From positions 1-64,000 of the forward strand of contig CAVTGO010000010.1 of NCBI GenBank assembly GCA_963734275.1: a stretch of DNA of 64,000 bases, read 5' to 3'. Origin of the DNA: CAVTGO01 sp963734275. Its GTDB lineage: Bacteria; Actinomycetota; UBA4738; HRBIN12. The translations under genes and the position numbers were made by a program. Shown here one piece after another: positions 1 to 9,532 of this stretch (position 1 is the first letter of the stretch; each line of letters begins with the position of its first letter). Under the pieces are notes generated by a model, which saw nothing but the letters and a program-made list of their open reading frames with translations, did not search any database and was not told the origin of the DNA.

Positions 1-264
1 TCAGCGTTGATAAGCTTTTCAGTCGAGGCCAGAGCACAGAAGCGTAAGCGCCCAGGCAGCGAACTCAGTTATGAGGATGTTACGCGACGACAGTTCCTGA
101 ATGCGGATCCTGATCGTCCCGCGTTGCTGGCGCTTTTCCATCCTTCGCCGCTTCTCACTCAGATCAATCCCCTGTCGAGACATCGTGGCACTCTCAATGG
201 CGCCAAGGCATCTATCCAAAAACAAAGCTTCGTAAATTGCTTTCCCACCTCGGCGTGAAGGTAG
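1..264. other. Unassigned left-edge segment
   Basis: No reading frame here gives a convincing protein. The plus-strand frame open from the edge is stopped by TGA at 256-258 and TAG at 262-264, just before the helicase frame that starts at 265. A minus-strand frame covering 19-381 is also open but resembles nothing I recognise. The segment may be more of the helicase, scrambled by indels, or yet another joined piece. Confidence 0.3.
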
Positions 265-1521
265 TTGCACATTCAGCGCGAACGCCGTCGACCATGGGAA
301 CTGCTCGCGATGCTCGAACAACGCGCCGAGTTGTGGGCCATCAGCAGAGGGGCTTGGCATTCTGTTGCGGATAGTTTGCAAAGTCCCTCAGGCCAAGAGG
401 CAGGCACTCGTCTCCGCGCGATGGTGGAGCGGTGGGATCACAAAGCTACAGAGGAGGTTTCCGAGATTGACGATGATGGAGAGTTCAAGCCCCTCCTGGA
501 TCTTGCATTGGACTCCCCTGGGGTAGTCTTCGCTCGGGCTCTTCAACGGCACTGGCCCGAAGCCCTGTCTAATTCTGAGAATCTGGGAAACCTTGCGAAA
601 GTGTGCTGGCGGGGCCTCCGTTTGTATTTTGACGCGCCATGGTTCGCCGCGGCTTTGGCCGACGGCCGCGACTAGTTTTTCCCCACGGTAATCCCGGCGT
701 TCTGTCGTCGAAGGAAATCTAGAGGCGGTCCTAGACGAACACTTCTGGTTTCTTGCCAAGGCCGGCGCCGGTAATTGGGAGGAAAGACTTACCGAGCTTG
801 AGGGTGCTCTGCGCCTGCGGGCAAGCAATGTCGTTCTCCACGAGAGTGGCCCCGGTTCCGAACCGATGCGCCTCCGATGCCATGCAGCAGTTCCCCTGAA
901 CGAGGTCCGAGTCGGCGGAGGCCGGAGCGCGGAGGCAATCCCCGATTTAGAAACCGCTCAAGAGGAAAGACCGCTGCGTCCTGATGAAGTGCGGCGTGCG
1001 TTCAATACCCCATTCTGGCCGCACGTCCTCGTCACGACTTCGATCGGGCAGGAAGGTTTAGACTTCCACTCGTGGTGTCGTGCGCTTGCGCATTGGGACC
1101 TCTGTCCCGGACCCGTGTCACTTGAGCAGCGGGAGGGTCGTATTGATCGCTTTGCTGGCCTTTCGGTGCGCCGCGCCATCGTGACCCAGCTTGGAAGCTC
1201 GGCTTGGAACGAACGGGGAGTGAAAGTCCGTGGGGAAGAATTTCCGCACTTGCTGAGGCTACGTTGTCGGATCCGAGCGGACTTTCGCCCTGGTGGGTAG
1301 TGCCGGGTGGCACGACCCAAAGGTTTGTCTTGACGGTGCCTGGTAGTGAACAACTGGCACGACGCGCCACTCTAGAAAGAGAGCGAACTCTGTATCGGTT
1401 GGTCCTTGGCATGTCAGATCAGACGGACCTTCTTGAGTTGATAGCTTCTCGAGAGGAGTTGGATAGCTCGACTATTCAGGAAGCGAGCCTTGACCTATCG
1501 GCGTTTGGGCACGCTCTTTGA
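265..1521 (+). pseudogene. SF2/SNF2-type helicase, C-terminal part, frameshifted
   Basis: This is the C-terminal half of a DEAD/DEAH or SNF2-like ATP-dependent helicase. The fragment starting VLVTTSIGQEGLDFHSW (about 1027-1077) is helicase motif V, and SLEQREGRIDRF (about 1118-1153) is motif VI with its arginine finger. The protein is recovered only by changing frame near 670-700 and again near 1245. The last piece ends with a charged LYRLVLGMSDQTDLLE-type tail and a stop at 1519-1521. The N-terminal RecA domain with Walker A is missing. Large helicases with this C-terminal layout are common in phage-defence islands such as DISARM. That subfamily placement is inference. Two frame breaks in 1.3 kb suggest consensus errors or decay. 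Confidence 0.6.
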
Positions 1522-1681
1522 GCGGGTAGCAGTGCGATCCCGGCGAGAGCGACGGCGGTAACGACTATCCTTGAAACCACGCTCAGGTCTGACGCGCCTG
1601 CTCGACATTAGCGGACGTGAGCCGATGCCCTGCTTGGGGGCCGGAGATGTAGCGGCGGCACGAGCATCTTCTCGGACATGG

Positions 1682-2690
1682 TTATCCCCTCCGACTCATG
1701 TAGCGGCGGCGCAAGTCGGTGCCGGCCATGTGCGAGCGGTTATTGCCATCGTGCCGCTGCGCTTCACTCTGAACGGCAAGGCGGAAGGCACAGAGGTGAA
1801 TGACCGAATGGTCGACTTCGAGCGCTGCTCCGACGACCGAAGAGGAGCGGATCCGCAAGTCATTACCGAGGCCCGGCGCGGGGTAGGAGCTAGACTCGGT
1901 TTGCGCTTGTAAAGCGTCGAGCAGTCACGCGGATCTGATCGGTCGTTGTCCGGGGCTCTCAAGTCCCGATCGAAGGCATCAACGGCGTAGCTGCCAATGA
2001 GCTTGGGGAACATTTTGACGTAGGTATCGGCACGATCGAAGACATCCAGTCCGCGCACAGAACCGTTTATGGCGACAATAGCTCCAGCTTCTCCTTGGGA
2101 AGGCGCGAGCGCGGCGATCGCTTCGTCGAGCTTGCTGTCGAATCGATCGTAAAGATCGGCCATGGCGCCGGTCGGAGCGACCGCTCCATCCGTTGGCACT
2201 TTTCGGAGATGTTCTGCCAGATTTCGGTCTGACTGGCGGCGCGGCTGCCGGAAACGGCCAGGGACTCGGAAACCTGAGCGACTTTACGCGCTCGAAGGTC
2301 AGCGTAGAGGGCGCGCTTGGACGATCTAAATTCGGGGGTATTGTAGGCCCACCGGCCTTGTTCGACACAACTGACCGGAACGGTAAGCTCGGCCTTGCCT
2401 GGTACCAACACGGTGAGATTGAGGACGCGGTTTTGCTTGGCGCCGATCAATTCCTCTCCGTCGAGAATGAGCACGGGTTCATCGGCAAGATTGCGAAGCA
2501 GGATAGTTGGGACTTGGCCCTCAAGCGAGAGTTCAGAAATCCGCAGCGACCCTTGGCTGACAACTTCGTCCAGGGTCAGATAGAAAAGTTGGGCGGGCTG
2601 GGAATTGAAAAGAGGGTAGAGAGTCAGGCGGTCAAAGACGCGCGGCGGGCCGATAGTGAGACCTGAAACAAAGGAGGGGACAACATTCAT
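1682..2690 (-). pseudogene. ARPP-1 domain protein, frameshifted
   Basis: The N-terminal two thirds (start ATG at 2690, MNVVPSFVSGL) carries the hallmark stretch ILDGEELIGAKQNRVLNLT followed by VSCVEQGRWAY. This is the signature I associate with the ARPP-1 family (ADP-ribosylglycohydrolase- and rhodanese-phosphatase-associated protein). The frame breaks near 2195, continues as PTGAMADLYDRFDSKLDEAIAAL to about 1950, then breaks again. The final piece, YPAPGLGNDLRIRSS then GAALEVDHSVIHLCAF, matches the usual family C-terminus and ends at TAA 1682-1684. Biochemistry is unknown; the family is predicted to act in stress or ADP-ribose-linked contexts. A start at 2723 is also possible. It lies convergent to the helicase fragment and divergent from the ATPase. 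Confidence 0.65.
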
Positions 2691-2812
2691 GGGGCAGGGG
2701 TCCTTTCTGGGGGCGAGCGCCATGTTGCCCCTGCGAGTCCGTCAATCGAGGACGTATTGCCCGTTCATTATCCTGTTATTGATGTAACCTTAGGCGTAGA
2801 CGACTGACAGAA

Positions 2813-3748
2813 TTGGGGGGCCTGCGGGGGGAAGTACAGCGTGCCAACGACACCTACTTTCACGCCCTCTTGACCAACGGGTACGTTGCGGTAGCGAACC
2901 GAGGACGGCCTTTTACGCAAGAGGGGCTGAGAGCCGTTTGCCAAGCACACCTAAGCCCGAAGAGTGGCAAGGGACGCACGTCGATCATAGATGAAGTCGA
3001 CGCGGCAGCGTTCTTGGAGGAGATCCGCGATCAAAGGCTTGCAGCATACAAGAGTTGTCCCAGCGATCTTCTGGAGCACGCGCACGCAGAGGAGGTGCTC
3101 CGAAGTGAATACGCTGGCAGAATTCTGGCAGAGCTTCTGCAGAACTCCCACGATGCGATCGCTGCGAATTCGATCGGTGCAAAAGGGGTGGGCTTCAAGG
3201 CGGTGCTCAACGTCTGTGAGGGGCCAAGAATACACTCGGGTGCTTTGCACTGTCGGTTTGATCCCCACCAGTCTCGCCAAGAGTTCCGAACTCCAGGTCT
3301 GGTCGGTGATGGAGAGAAGGTACCGCTTATGCGGCTTCCATTCCCGACCACGGTGGTGAATGAGGGGACCCGATACGGGATCTGATTCGGAGGTACTACA
3401 ATGCCGATTGTTCTCCCCTTTCGCAACCCAAGTTCTCACGACCGGTTTTTGACAGAGTGGGAGAAATGGTCCGAAGACGCGACGCTTCTTTTGTTCCTTT
3501 CAGAGATGCATTGCATCACCTGGGAGCACCGCGATGAAGAGGAACCCAGCTCAGAGACATGGAAGTGCGAAAGGGAGGGCACCATTGTCAAAATTTGGGA
3601 CGAGGAGAACCCGAGCGCTTCAGAAGCCTGGCAGGTCTCGACCTCGAAGCGAGTAGCTGTTGCACTGCGGCTTGATGACAAAGGCGCGCCGGTTCCTGAT
3701 CCAGATTATCCGCCAATACGGGTCTTCCTGGCCCGGCGAATATCATGA
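2813..3748 (+). pseudogene. HSP90/sacsin-like GHKL ATPase with rearranged motifs
   Basis: This contains GHKL ATPase elements of the sacsin/NO-VEIN type. The expected order is N box, then the G1-like box, then the G2 box. Here the G1-like part (GYVAVANRGRPFTQEGL, about 2878-2928) comes first. The N box (LAELLQNSHDAI, about 3130-3165) follows, then IGAKGVGFKAV (G2, about 3172-3204). Frame 2 is stopped by TGA at 3383-3385 and resumes in the same frame with MPIVLPFRNP and LLLFLSEMHCITW to about 3725. The far C-terminus is cut by a block join near 3735. Such ATPases often sit with helicases in defence loci. A working protein could not be made from this order and stop. Confidence 0.55.
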
Positions 3749-3749
3749 C

Positions 3750-4190
3750 CACGACCCGCGTACTGAGCAGCAACCGATCGACCCGGCTGCGACGTGCGGA
3801 GAGGACTGGGCGTTCAAACAAAAAGCCGGCCGCTCTGTGCCGATTCGTCGGACGATCCATGTTGTCGTGCGAAACGATCGCCTCGGCAATTTTGCCGGAG
3901 ATGGTGCCGCCCAGCATCGATACGCCTTCCAGCAAAGTGGTGGCGCTCAAGGGCGACACCATCGAAGCCATCGACGACTTCGTTGTGCAGGTCCGCAATG
4001 AGATCAACGGCTGGGGCATCGCCGGCGAGGGCCTCGACCTGGCGGCCGGTCCTCGTGCTGACCGTCGGCCCCGACGGCCAGCGTCGTGCGAACGATCTCA
4101 CGCGGCTGCTGAAAAAACAGCGGGCTTGAACTGAAGGCCGACGACGTGGCAAGCAAACCTCCCGAAGCAGGCAGCCATGAAACGCGTTGA
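3750..4190 (+). pseudogene. Planctomycete conserved protein, C-terminal part, frameshifted
   Basis: Three frames must be joined. They read WAFKQKAGRSVPIRRTIHVVVRNDRL (reported as about 3806-3885), then GDTIEAIDDFVVQVRNEING with WGIAGEGL (to about 4035), then RPVLVLTVGPDGQRRANDLT with a tail ending KPPEAGSHETR and TGA 4188-4190. The last break is a run of six A at about 4111; one A fewer restores the frame. The pieces resemble the conserved protein found in Pirellula-type planctomycetes next to ExbB/TolQ-like genes and the coiled-coil membrane protein encoded next. Its function is unknown. It overlaps the next gene by 14 bases, which suggests one operon. The N-terminus is lost at the block join. 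Confidence 0.5.
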
Positions 4191-5185
4191 ACTCGAAGCC
4201 GACCAGATGCCGGGGCAGGACTCATTCCTCGATGTAATCACAAACATCGCGGGCATCCTCATCCTGCTCGTGCTCGTCGTCGGACTGCGCACGTCGCATT
4301 CCGTTCACGAGTCTTCAGTTGAAAATGCGGGCGCCATGGCCCGGGCCAACGACGAGTTGACGAAAACCGTGAGCCATGCCGCCAATGCCGAACGCGAGCT
4401 TGGCCAAATGGTCGAGCAAGTTGGAAGTATCCGGCAGGAAGTCGCGATGCGCACGCAGGAACGAACCTGGCTTCAAGAGGCGGTGCTCGAAGCCGAACAG
4501 GATATCAATGCCCGCCGGGCAAGCCTGAGCACGCATGATCAACGCGACTTTGACATGCGCCGGAGAATGGCGGAAGCCCAAGCCAAGCTCGACGAGCTGA
4601 CTCGCGAGCAGATCGCCCTGCTCTCTCATGAGTGCTCGCGGAGCTCGAATGCCAGCCTGACGCCGATTGCCAAAACAGTCGTCGGCAAAGAAGTGCACAT
4701 TATGCTGGCCGATGATCATGTCGCCATCGTGCCGTTCGAAGAGCTCATGCTGGCGGCCAAGGACGACGCGCCGTGAAACACGCGGCGAATGCGCGAACAA
4801 GATGAAATGGACCGCGTGATCGGGCCGATCAACGGCTTTCGCATGAAGTATTGGGTGGTCAAGGACCAGGTCGTGCGGCGCACGAAGCCGGCGCGACGGT
4901 GGCCGGCAGCATTCCGGTGTTCTCCCACTGCTGGCTCAAGCCGCTGGTTACACCAGCCGGTGAGCCGGCCGCCGATGCCATGCAACCCGCCTCCGAGTTG
5001 CACCAGTTTCTGACCCAGCGGCCGGACTCGACGACCGTTACGATCTGGACCTACCCTGGCAACTTCGAGCGACTCCGCGAACTGAAGCGCGGTATCGCGA
5101 AGCAGGCTTTGCAATCGCCGTTCGCCCGCTACCCACGGGAATGCCCATCGTCTTGCGCGATGGATCGAAGTCGGTCACCGAGTAG
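4177..5185 (+). pseudogene. Membrane-anchored coiled-coil protein of planctomycete type, frameshifted
   Basis: The first 199 residues (4177-4776) are in one frame. A conserved N-terminus MKRVELEADQMPGQDSFLDV leads to one membrane helix (ILILLVLVVGLRTS, about residues 27-42), then a long coiled coil rich in E, A and Q (about 50-155). The frame then shifts several times between 4776 and 5115. The continuation includes RVIGPINGFRMKYWVVKDQV, IPVFSHCWLKPLVTPAGEP and TVTIWTYPGNFERLRELKRG, ending near TAG 5183-5185. I recognise it as a family found in planctomycetes beside ExbB/TolQ homologues; its role is not established. An energy-transducing or envelope role is a guess. It ends five bases before the convergent Rrf2 gene. 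Confidence 0.55.
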
Positions 5186-5190
5186 CAGCG

Positions 5191-5596
5191 TTACGCATCC
5201 GCCCGCAGCAAATCCGACAACGACAATTTCCCCCAGCTCCACGCGGCAGACTTCTGCAACATCTTGCAGCGTTTCGTGCACGCGGGCCGCGCACCGCGGG
5301 CGAGAGGCCGGGCAATTTTTGGCACTTCTTTGTCCGACGGCGGATCGAAAGCTTCCACGATATCCCCAGCGTGATCTCCTCCGGCGGTTTGGCAAGATAA
5401 TACCCGCTGTCTGCCCCGCGGGTCGACTGCAGCACTCCGTGTGTCACCAGCCGTCGCAGGATTTGCAGTAGGAACCGCTTCGGCAGTTCGCCCACCCCGG
5501 CCAACTGCGTGCACGAAATCGGCACTCCGGCCGGTTCCTTGCCGAGCTGCAAGCGTCGCATTCAGAGCGTAGGCGGATGGTTCGTGAGATCTTCAT
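5191..5596 (-). pseudogene. Rrf2-family transcriptional regulator, frameshifted
   Basis: The piece PISCTQLAGVGELPKRFLLQ followed by LVTHGVLQSTRGADSGYYLAKPP is the Rrf2 winged-helix domain, with the wing at RGADSGYYL. The ATG at 5596 (MKISRTI) looks like the true start. One frame break lies near 5560 and another near 5360, after which GDIVEAFDPP and KLSLSDLL appear, ending at TAA 5191-5193. Rrf2 proteins (IscR, NsrR, RsrR, CymR) sense Fe-S clusters, nitric oxide or cysteine metabolism. One or two cysteines occur in the C-terminal third but a three-cysteine cluster site cannot be confirmed across the breaks. A perfect 22-bp palindrome lies about 100 bp upstream of its start. Confidence 0.65.
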
Positions 5597-5697
5597 GAAT
5601 CGCTAAGAAAACGCGGCGGTGTTCAAGACCACACCGGTTCTAGCAATTCGTGCGTCCTCGTTCGTCAAACCGTGTTTGTGTTCAGAAGTTCACTACA

Positions 5698-5719
5698 GTG
5701 TGACATACGTATGTCACAC
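5698..5719. promoter_or_regulatory. Perfect 22-bp palindrome, candidate Rrf2 operator
   Basis: The two 11-base halves GTGTGACATAC and GTATGTCACAC are exact reverse complements with no spacer. The site lies between the Rrf2 gene (start 5596, transcribed leftward) and lspA (end 5806). Rrf2 proteins bind dyad sites of about this size and often repress their own gene. The location fits autoregulation; the match to a known consensus is not established. Confidence 0.55.
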
Positions 5720-5805
5720 CCTCTGTGAAACGTTTACTAATGGACTTTCTGGGGGTGCGGCACAATGCCCGAAGAGCAGCAGCAGCTACTGCGACGCAAC
5801 GCTCG

Positions 5806-6393
5806 CTATTTCTTCGCTTCCGCCGCAACATCGCGGGTCTGTGCGTTTGCCGTCGCCTTTGGTTGGCAAAGAGCGTGGACAAAGAGACACGGTAGGCGCC
5901 GACCACGAGACAGCGAATCGGCGATATTGAAGTTCGGCCAGCGCCAGTCGGCGTTGACTGCCACAGAATCCAATCGCGAACGGCGTGGACGGCCTGCCGG
6001 CAGCGGCTTGCCCGGCCCGGCCCAGGTCTCGCCGGGCAGGCCCAGCCGATCGAACAGGTTTCCCAGCACGCCGGCCATCACCCAGCCCAGCGCGCAGCGG
6101 TGAGCCAACGTCGCGCGCCGCCCCGAACGCGAACAGCCACACCGGAATCGCCACTGCCGCCGACCATGCTCAGCGCGCGCAAACAGCCACACATGCCCTG
6201 CCCCATGCCGAACAGCGCCGCCCAGTTCCGACTGAATTGAATGCCAACGTGCCCGGTCCACAACCAATGGATCTCGCCGGCGCGCAGACTCCGGCCCGGA
6301 AAAGACCAGGCCTTCGTCGACGAGATCGGCCGCGAAGCCCAGACTGGCCGGCAAGGCGAAAGCACGTAGCGGCTGCGGGGAAACTGAGTCCAT
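5806..6393 (-). pseudogene. lspA: Lipoprotein signal peptidase II, frameshifted
   Basis: LspA removes the signal peptide from diacylglyceryl-modified prolipoproteins in the inner membrane. The family signature is visible once frames are joined. ASLGFAADLV, VGIQFSRNWAALFGMGQG, WVMAGVLGNLFDRLGLPG and WPNFNIADS come from several minus-strand frames. The catalytic aspartates are the D of LFDRLG and of NIADS. The planctomycete type has a long insertion between them, seen here as ETWAGPGKPLPAGRPRRSRL. The probable start is ATG 6393 and the end is at 5806. At least four single-base breaks occur. It lies about 107 bases downstream of the dksA-like gene in the same direction, so the two are probably co-transcribed. 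Confidence 0.65.
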
Positions 6394-6500
6394 CGCGACG
6401 CCCTGAAGGCGCTGCCATCCGTGGCGACGTGAGAAAGTTGCCGCGGGAGTGTAGCAAAGCTGCCGCTCGCGACGACAAACAGAGATCGGCGCGAGCCGTT

Positions 6501-6871
6501 CTAGTGATTTTCCTGCTGCTCGGCGCACTTGATGCACACCGGCGTGTAGGGAATCGCGTTCAGCCGCGCCTTGGGAATCACGCCGTCGCACTGCACGCAG
6601 CGGCCGTAGCTGCCGTCGTCGATGCGCTCCAGAGCCGACTTCGATCGTGGCCCAGCGTGTCTTCTTCGGCCTCCATCAAGCCCAGCGTAAACTCCTGCTC
6701 GAAGTTGTCGCTGCCCAGCTCGGCCATGTGGATCGGCATGCCGTTGCTGTCGCTGCCTTCCATGCCCGACTTCCGCAGGGCGACTTCGGCCATCGCCGTG
6801 ACGTCGCCGCGCAGCCGTGCGCGAATGGCGTGGAGCTTTTCCCGATACGCCAGCATTTCCGTCTTCTTCAT
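6501..6871 (-). CDS. DksA/TraR-type zinc-finger protein (one frameshift)
   Basis: The start ATG at 6871 gives MKKTEMLAYREKLHAIRARL with a GGAG ribosome site just upstream. A helical coiled-coil half follows (EVALRKSGMEGSD, MAELGSDNFEQEFTLGLME). A break near 6640 moves to the frame with ALERIDDGSYGRC, where the C4 zinc finger reads CVQC then CIKC in VIPKARLNAIPYTPVCIKC. DksA-like proteins bind the RNA polymerase secondary channel and modulate rRNA and stress promoters. This is the short planctomycete form of about 120 residues. The single frame break is probably a consensus error. lspA follows downstream. Confidence 0.7.
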
Positions 6872-7197
6872 GGTGGTTCTCCAAGGCGAATGATCACTTC
6901 GCCTGCACGCGACTCCGTCATCGCGGCGAAGACCCGTTATTCTAAGTACGAACCTGCAGGACATGTCCAGCAGCTGAGCTCGCGCCATCTCAGCTCCGCT
7001 TCGAGTTGCGGCGACTGCGCCAGCGCGCAGTAAACTGTCACTAAGTTGTTCGGCGACAGTGGCTTTAATATTGCTGCAAATCTCGCCGTCGAACCGGCCG
7101 TGTCGCGAGACTCGATCGCGGTCTCGCATGCTTAGCGTGCCGCCGCGACGCGGCCGATTGCCTGCCGCGACTCTCGCGACCTGAAGGGACTACTGCG
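6872..7197. other. Divergent intergenic region between dksA-like gene and thrC
   Basis: This 326-base gap separates two divergently transcribed genes, so promoters for both should lie here. A GGAG site precedes the dksA-like start and AAGGGA precedes thrC. I see no open frame with protein-like content and no clear terminator or structured RNA. Confidence 0.4.
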
Positions 7198-8485
7198 ATG
7201 GCATCGACGGTGAAAACGAAGACCGATCTGGCCTTTCAGCGCTGCGTCATGCCCGACTGCGCGGCCACGTACGACGTCGGCGAGGTGCGCACCAGCTGCG
7301 ACGCCTGCGGCTCGCTGCTCGACGTCGACTACGACTGGGACGCGCTGCCCGTTCCCGAGTCGCTCGCTGCGTTCGAAGAGAAGTGGAGCCGCCGCAACGA
7401 GCCGCTGTGCTTCAGCGGCGTGTGGCGGTTTTACGAGCTGCTGCCGTTCGCCCCGCCGAACAAGATCGTCACGATCGGCGAAGGCCAGACGCTGCTGCAT
7501 CCGTCCGACGGCGTCGCCCGCTACGTCGGCGTGCAAGCCGGGCAATCTGCTTCTGCAGTACGAGGGCATGAACCCCTCGGGCAGCTTCAAAGACAACGGC
7601 ATGACGGCCGCCTTCACGCACGCCCACACGATCGGCGCCCGCCGCGCCGCCTGCGCCTCGACCGGCAACACCAGCGCATCGCTCGCGCTGTACTGCGGCG
7701 TCAGCAAGCTGATGCAGGCGATCATCTTCATCGGCTCCGGAAAGATCTCCTACGGCAAGCTCTCGCAGGCGCTCGACTACGGCGCGCTGACGATCCAGAT
7801 CGCCGGCGACTTCGACGACGCCATGCACCGCGTGCAGCAAGTCAGCACGCAAGCAGGGCATCTACCTCGTCAACAGCGTCAATCCGTTCCGGCTCGAAGG
7901 CCAGAAGACGATCATGTTCCGCGTGCTGGAAGCGCTTGCAGTGGCAAGTGCCGGATTGGATCGTCGTGCCCGGCGGCAACCTCGGCAACTAGCAGCGCGT
8001 TCGGCAAGGCGTTTCACGAGCTGCACGAGCTGGGCCTGATCGATCGCATGCCGCGGCTGGCCGTGATCAACGCGGCCGGCGCGAACACGCTCTACGAGCT
8101 CGTCGAACGCCGCGGCCTGCGCTGGAACGGCGGCCGGCCCGACGCCAGCATCATCAACAACTACTACGCCGAGCTCGACAACGCCGACCGCCGCGCCTCG
8201 ACGATCGCCAGCGCGATCGAAATCAACCGGCCGGTGAATCTGCACCAAGTGCCTGCGGGCGCTGGAATGCATGCAACGGCGTGGTCCGCGAAGTGACCGA
8301 CGAGCAAATGCTCGACGCCAAGGCCCAGGTCGGCGCGAACGGCCTCGGCTGCGAGCCGGCCAGCGCCGCCAGCGTCGCCGGCGCCAAGCTGCTCCGCGAA
8401 GAAGGCGTGATCGCACCCGAGCGAGCGCGTCGTCTGCATCCTCACCGGCCACCAGCTGAAGGACCCCACGGCCACCGTCGCCTTT
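7198..8485 (+). pseudogene. thrC: Threonine synthase, frameshifted and fused at its end to another gene
   Basis: Threonine synthase converts O-phosphohomoserine to threonine with PLP. The N-terminus carries a small zinc-ribbon-like part (CVMPDCAATYDVGEV then TSCDACGSLLDVDYDWD). The PLP lysine is in NPSGSFKDNGMTAAF (about 7572-7616), followed by STGNTSASLALYCG and the phosphate loop PGGNLGN. Six or so single-base breaks occur, near 7530, 7850, 7935, 7988, 8250 and 8425. Joined, the protein runs to LTGHQLKDPTATVA at about 8484. There the sequence passes in frame into a nucleoside transporter, so the last residues of ThrC are lost. The start at 7198 follows an AAGGGA site. Confidence 0.75.
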
Positions 8486-9473
8486 CCGGTGGTGATCTTC
8501 TTTGCGGCGTTCACCGCGATGCTCTATCACTTACGCGTGTTGCAGGTGTTCGTGCGACTCTTCGCCAGGCTCTTTCACCGCACGATGAAAGATCAGCGGC
8601 GCCGAGTCACTCTCCAGTGCCGCGAACATCTTTGTTGGGATCGAATCTGCGCTCGTAGTCCGGCCTTACCTGGAGAAAATGACGCGCTCGGAGTTGTTAT
8701 TGATATTGACGACGGGCATGGCCACGGTTGCATCGAGTGTGCTCGGAGTTTACGTCGCCTTTCTCGCCGGTGTGTTTCCACAGATCGCTGGACACCTGAT
8801 ATCGGCTTCAATACTCGCGATTCCTGCGTGCGTTGTTGTATCCAAGCTGCTGATTCCTGAAACCGAAACGCCCGAGACGCTCGCGGCAGTTCCTCCGGAA
8901 GACGAGTCGAGTCGATCGAAAAATCTGATTGGCGCGATTATCCAGGGTGCAATGGACGGGCTTCGGTTGGCGGCCGGAATCTGCGCACTCATCATCGCTA
9001 TCCTGGGAATCGTAGCGCTGCTCGACAAGCTACTCGGAGTCGCGAGCTCGTGGCTGGGGATGAGCGAACCGCTTTCGATTGTGAGAATCCTTGGCTGGTT
9101 GTTTTACCCGTGCGCGTTTTTGCTCGGCTTGCAAACCAGTGACGTACCAATCGCCGCGCGCTTACTTGGCGAACGAGTAATACTCACCGAAGTCTTCTCC
9201 TATAACCATCTCGCCCAACTAATCTCGAGCGGCCAGCTAACATCACCACGTACTGTCGTTATCCTTAGCTACGCACTCTGCGGCTTCGCCCACGTAGCCG
9301 CGATGGCAATCTTCGTCGGCGGCACCGCCGCCCTCGCCCCCTCCCGCCGCGACGACCTCGCCAGCCTCGGCCTGCGCGCCCTGGTAGCCGCTACGTTGGC
9401 GACGTTAATGACCGGGTGTGTGGCGGGGATCTTTAGCAGCGGTGAAGGTATATCAATTTTGAGAGCCGAGTAA
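8486..9473 (+). CDS. NupC-type concentrative nucleoside transporter, C-terminal part
   Basis: This is the C-terminal two thirds of a cation-coupled nucleoside importer. The frame from 8486 reads VVIFFAAFTAMLYHLRVLQ, breaks near 8587, and continues to 9473 with SGAESLSSAANIFVGIESAL, RPYLEKMTRSEL, GHLISASILAIPA and the final AMAIFVGGTAALAPSRRDDL. The SSAANIFVGxxxA and GHLISAS motifs line the nucleoside and sodium sites in this family. At least four hydrophobic segments are visible. The N-terminal gate helices are missing because the sequence joins thrC at about 8485. Its base use is more AT-rich than thrC. TAA follows at 9471-9473. Confidence 0.75.
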
Positions 9474-9532
9474 GTGCATTAAGAATCAAATACTTTGCTA
9501 AGTCATGTATTAAATAGAACTTGCTGAAATCG

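Noticed and set aside
1600..1760. Possible integron attC-like repeat with two GTAGCGGCGGC copies
   Set aside because: The required core sites and symmetric arms are absent, and part of the stretch is coding on the minus strand.
1571..1912. Plus-strand open frame of 113 residues
   Set aside because: The minus strand in this stretch encodes the conserved C-terminus of the ARPP-1 protein (GAALEVDHSVIHLCAF), so the plus-strand frame is a shadow.
5985..6893. Plus-strand open frame of 302 residues
   Set aside because: It lies opposite lspA and the dksA-like gene and has low-complexity A/R/P content without any family resemblance.
7198..9473. ThrC-NupC fusion as a real bifunctional protein
   Set aside because: Both partners are truncated at conserved internal points, and composition changes at the join.
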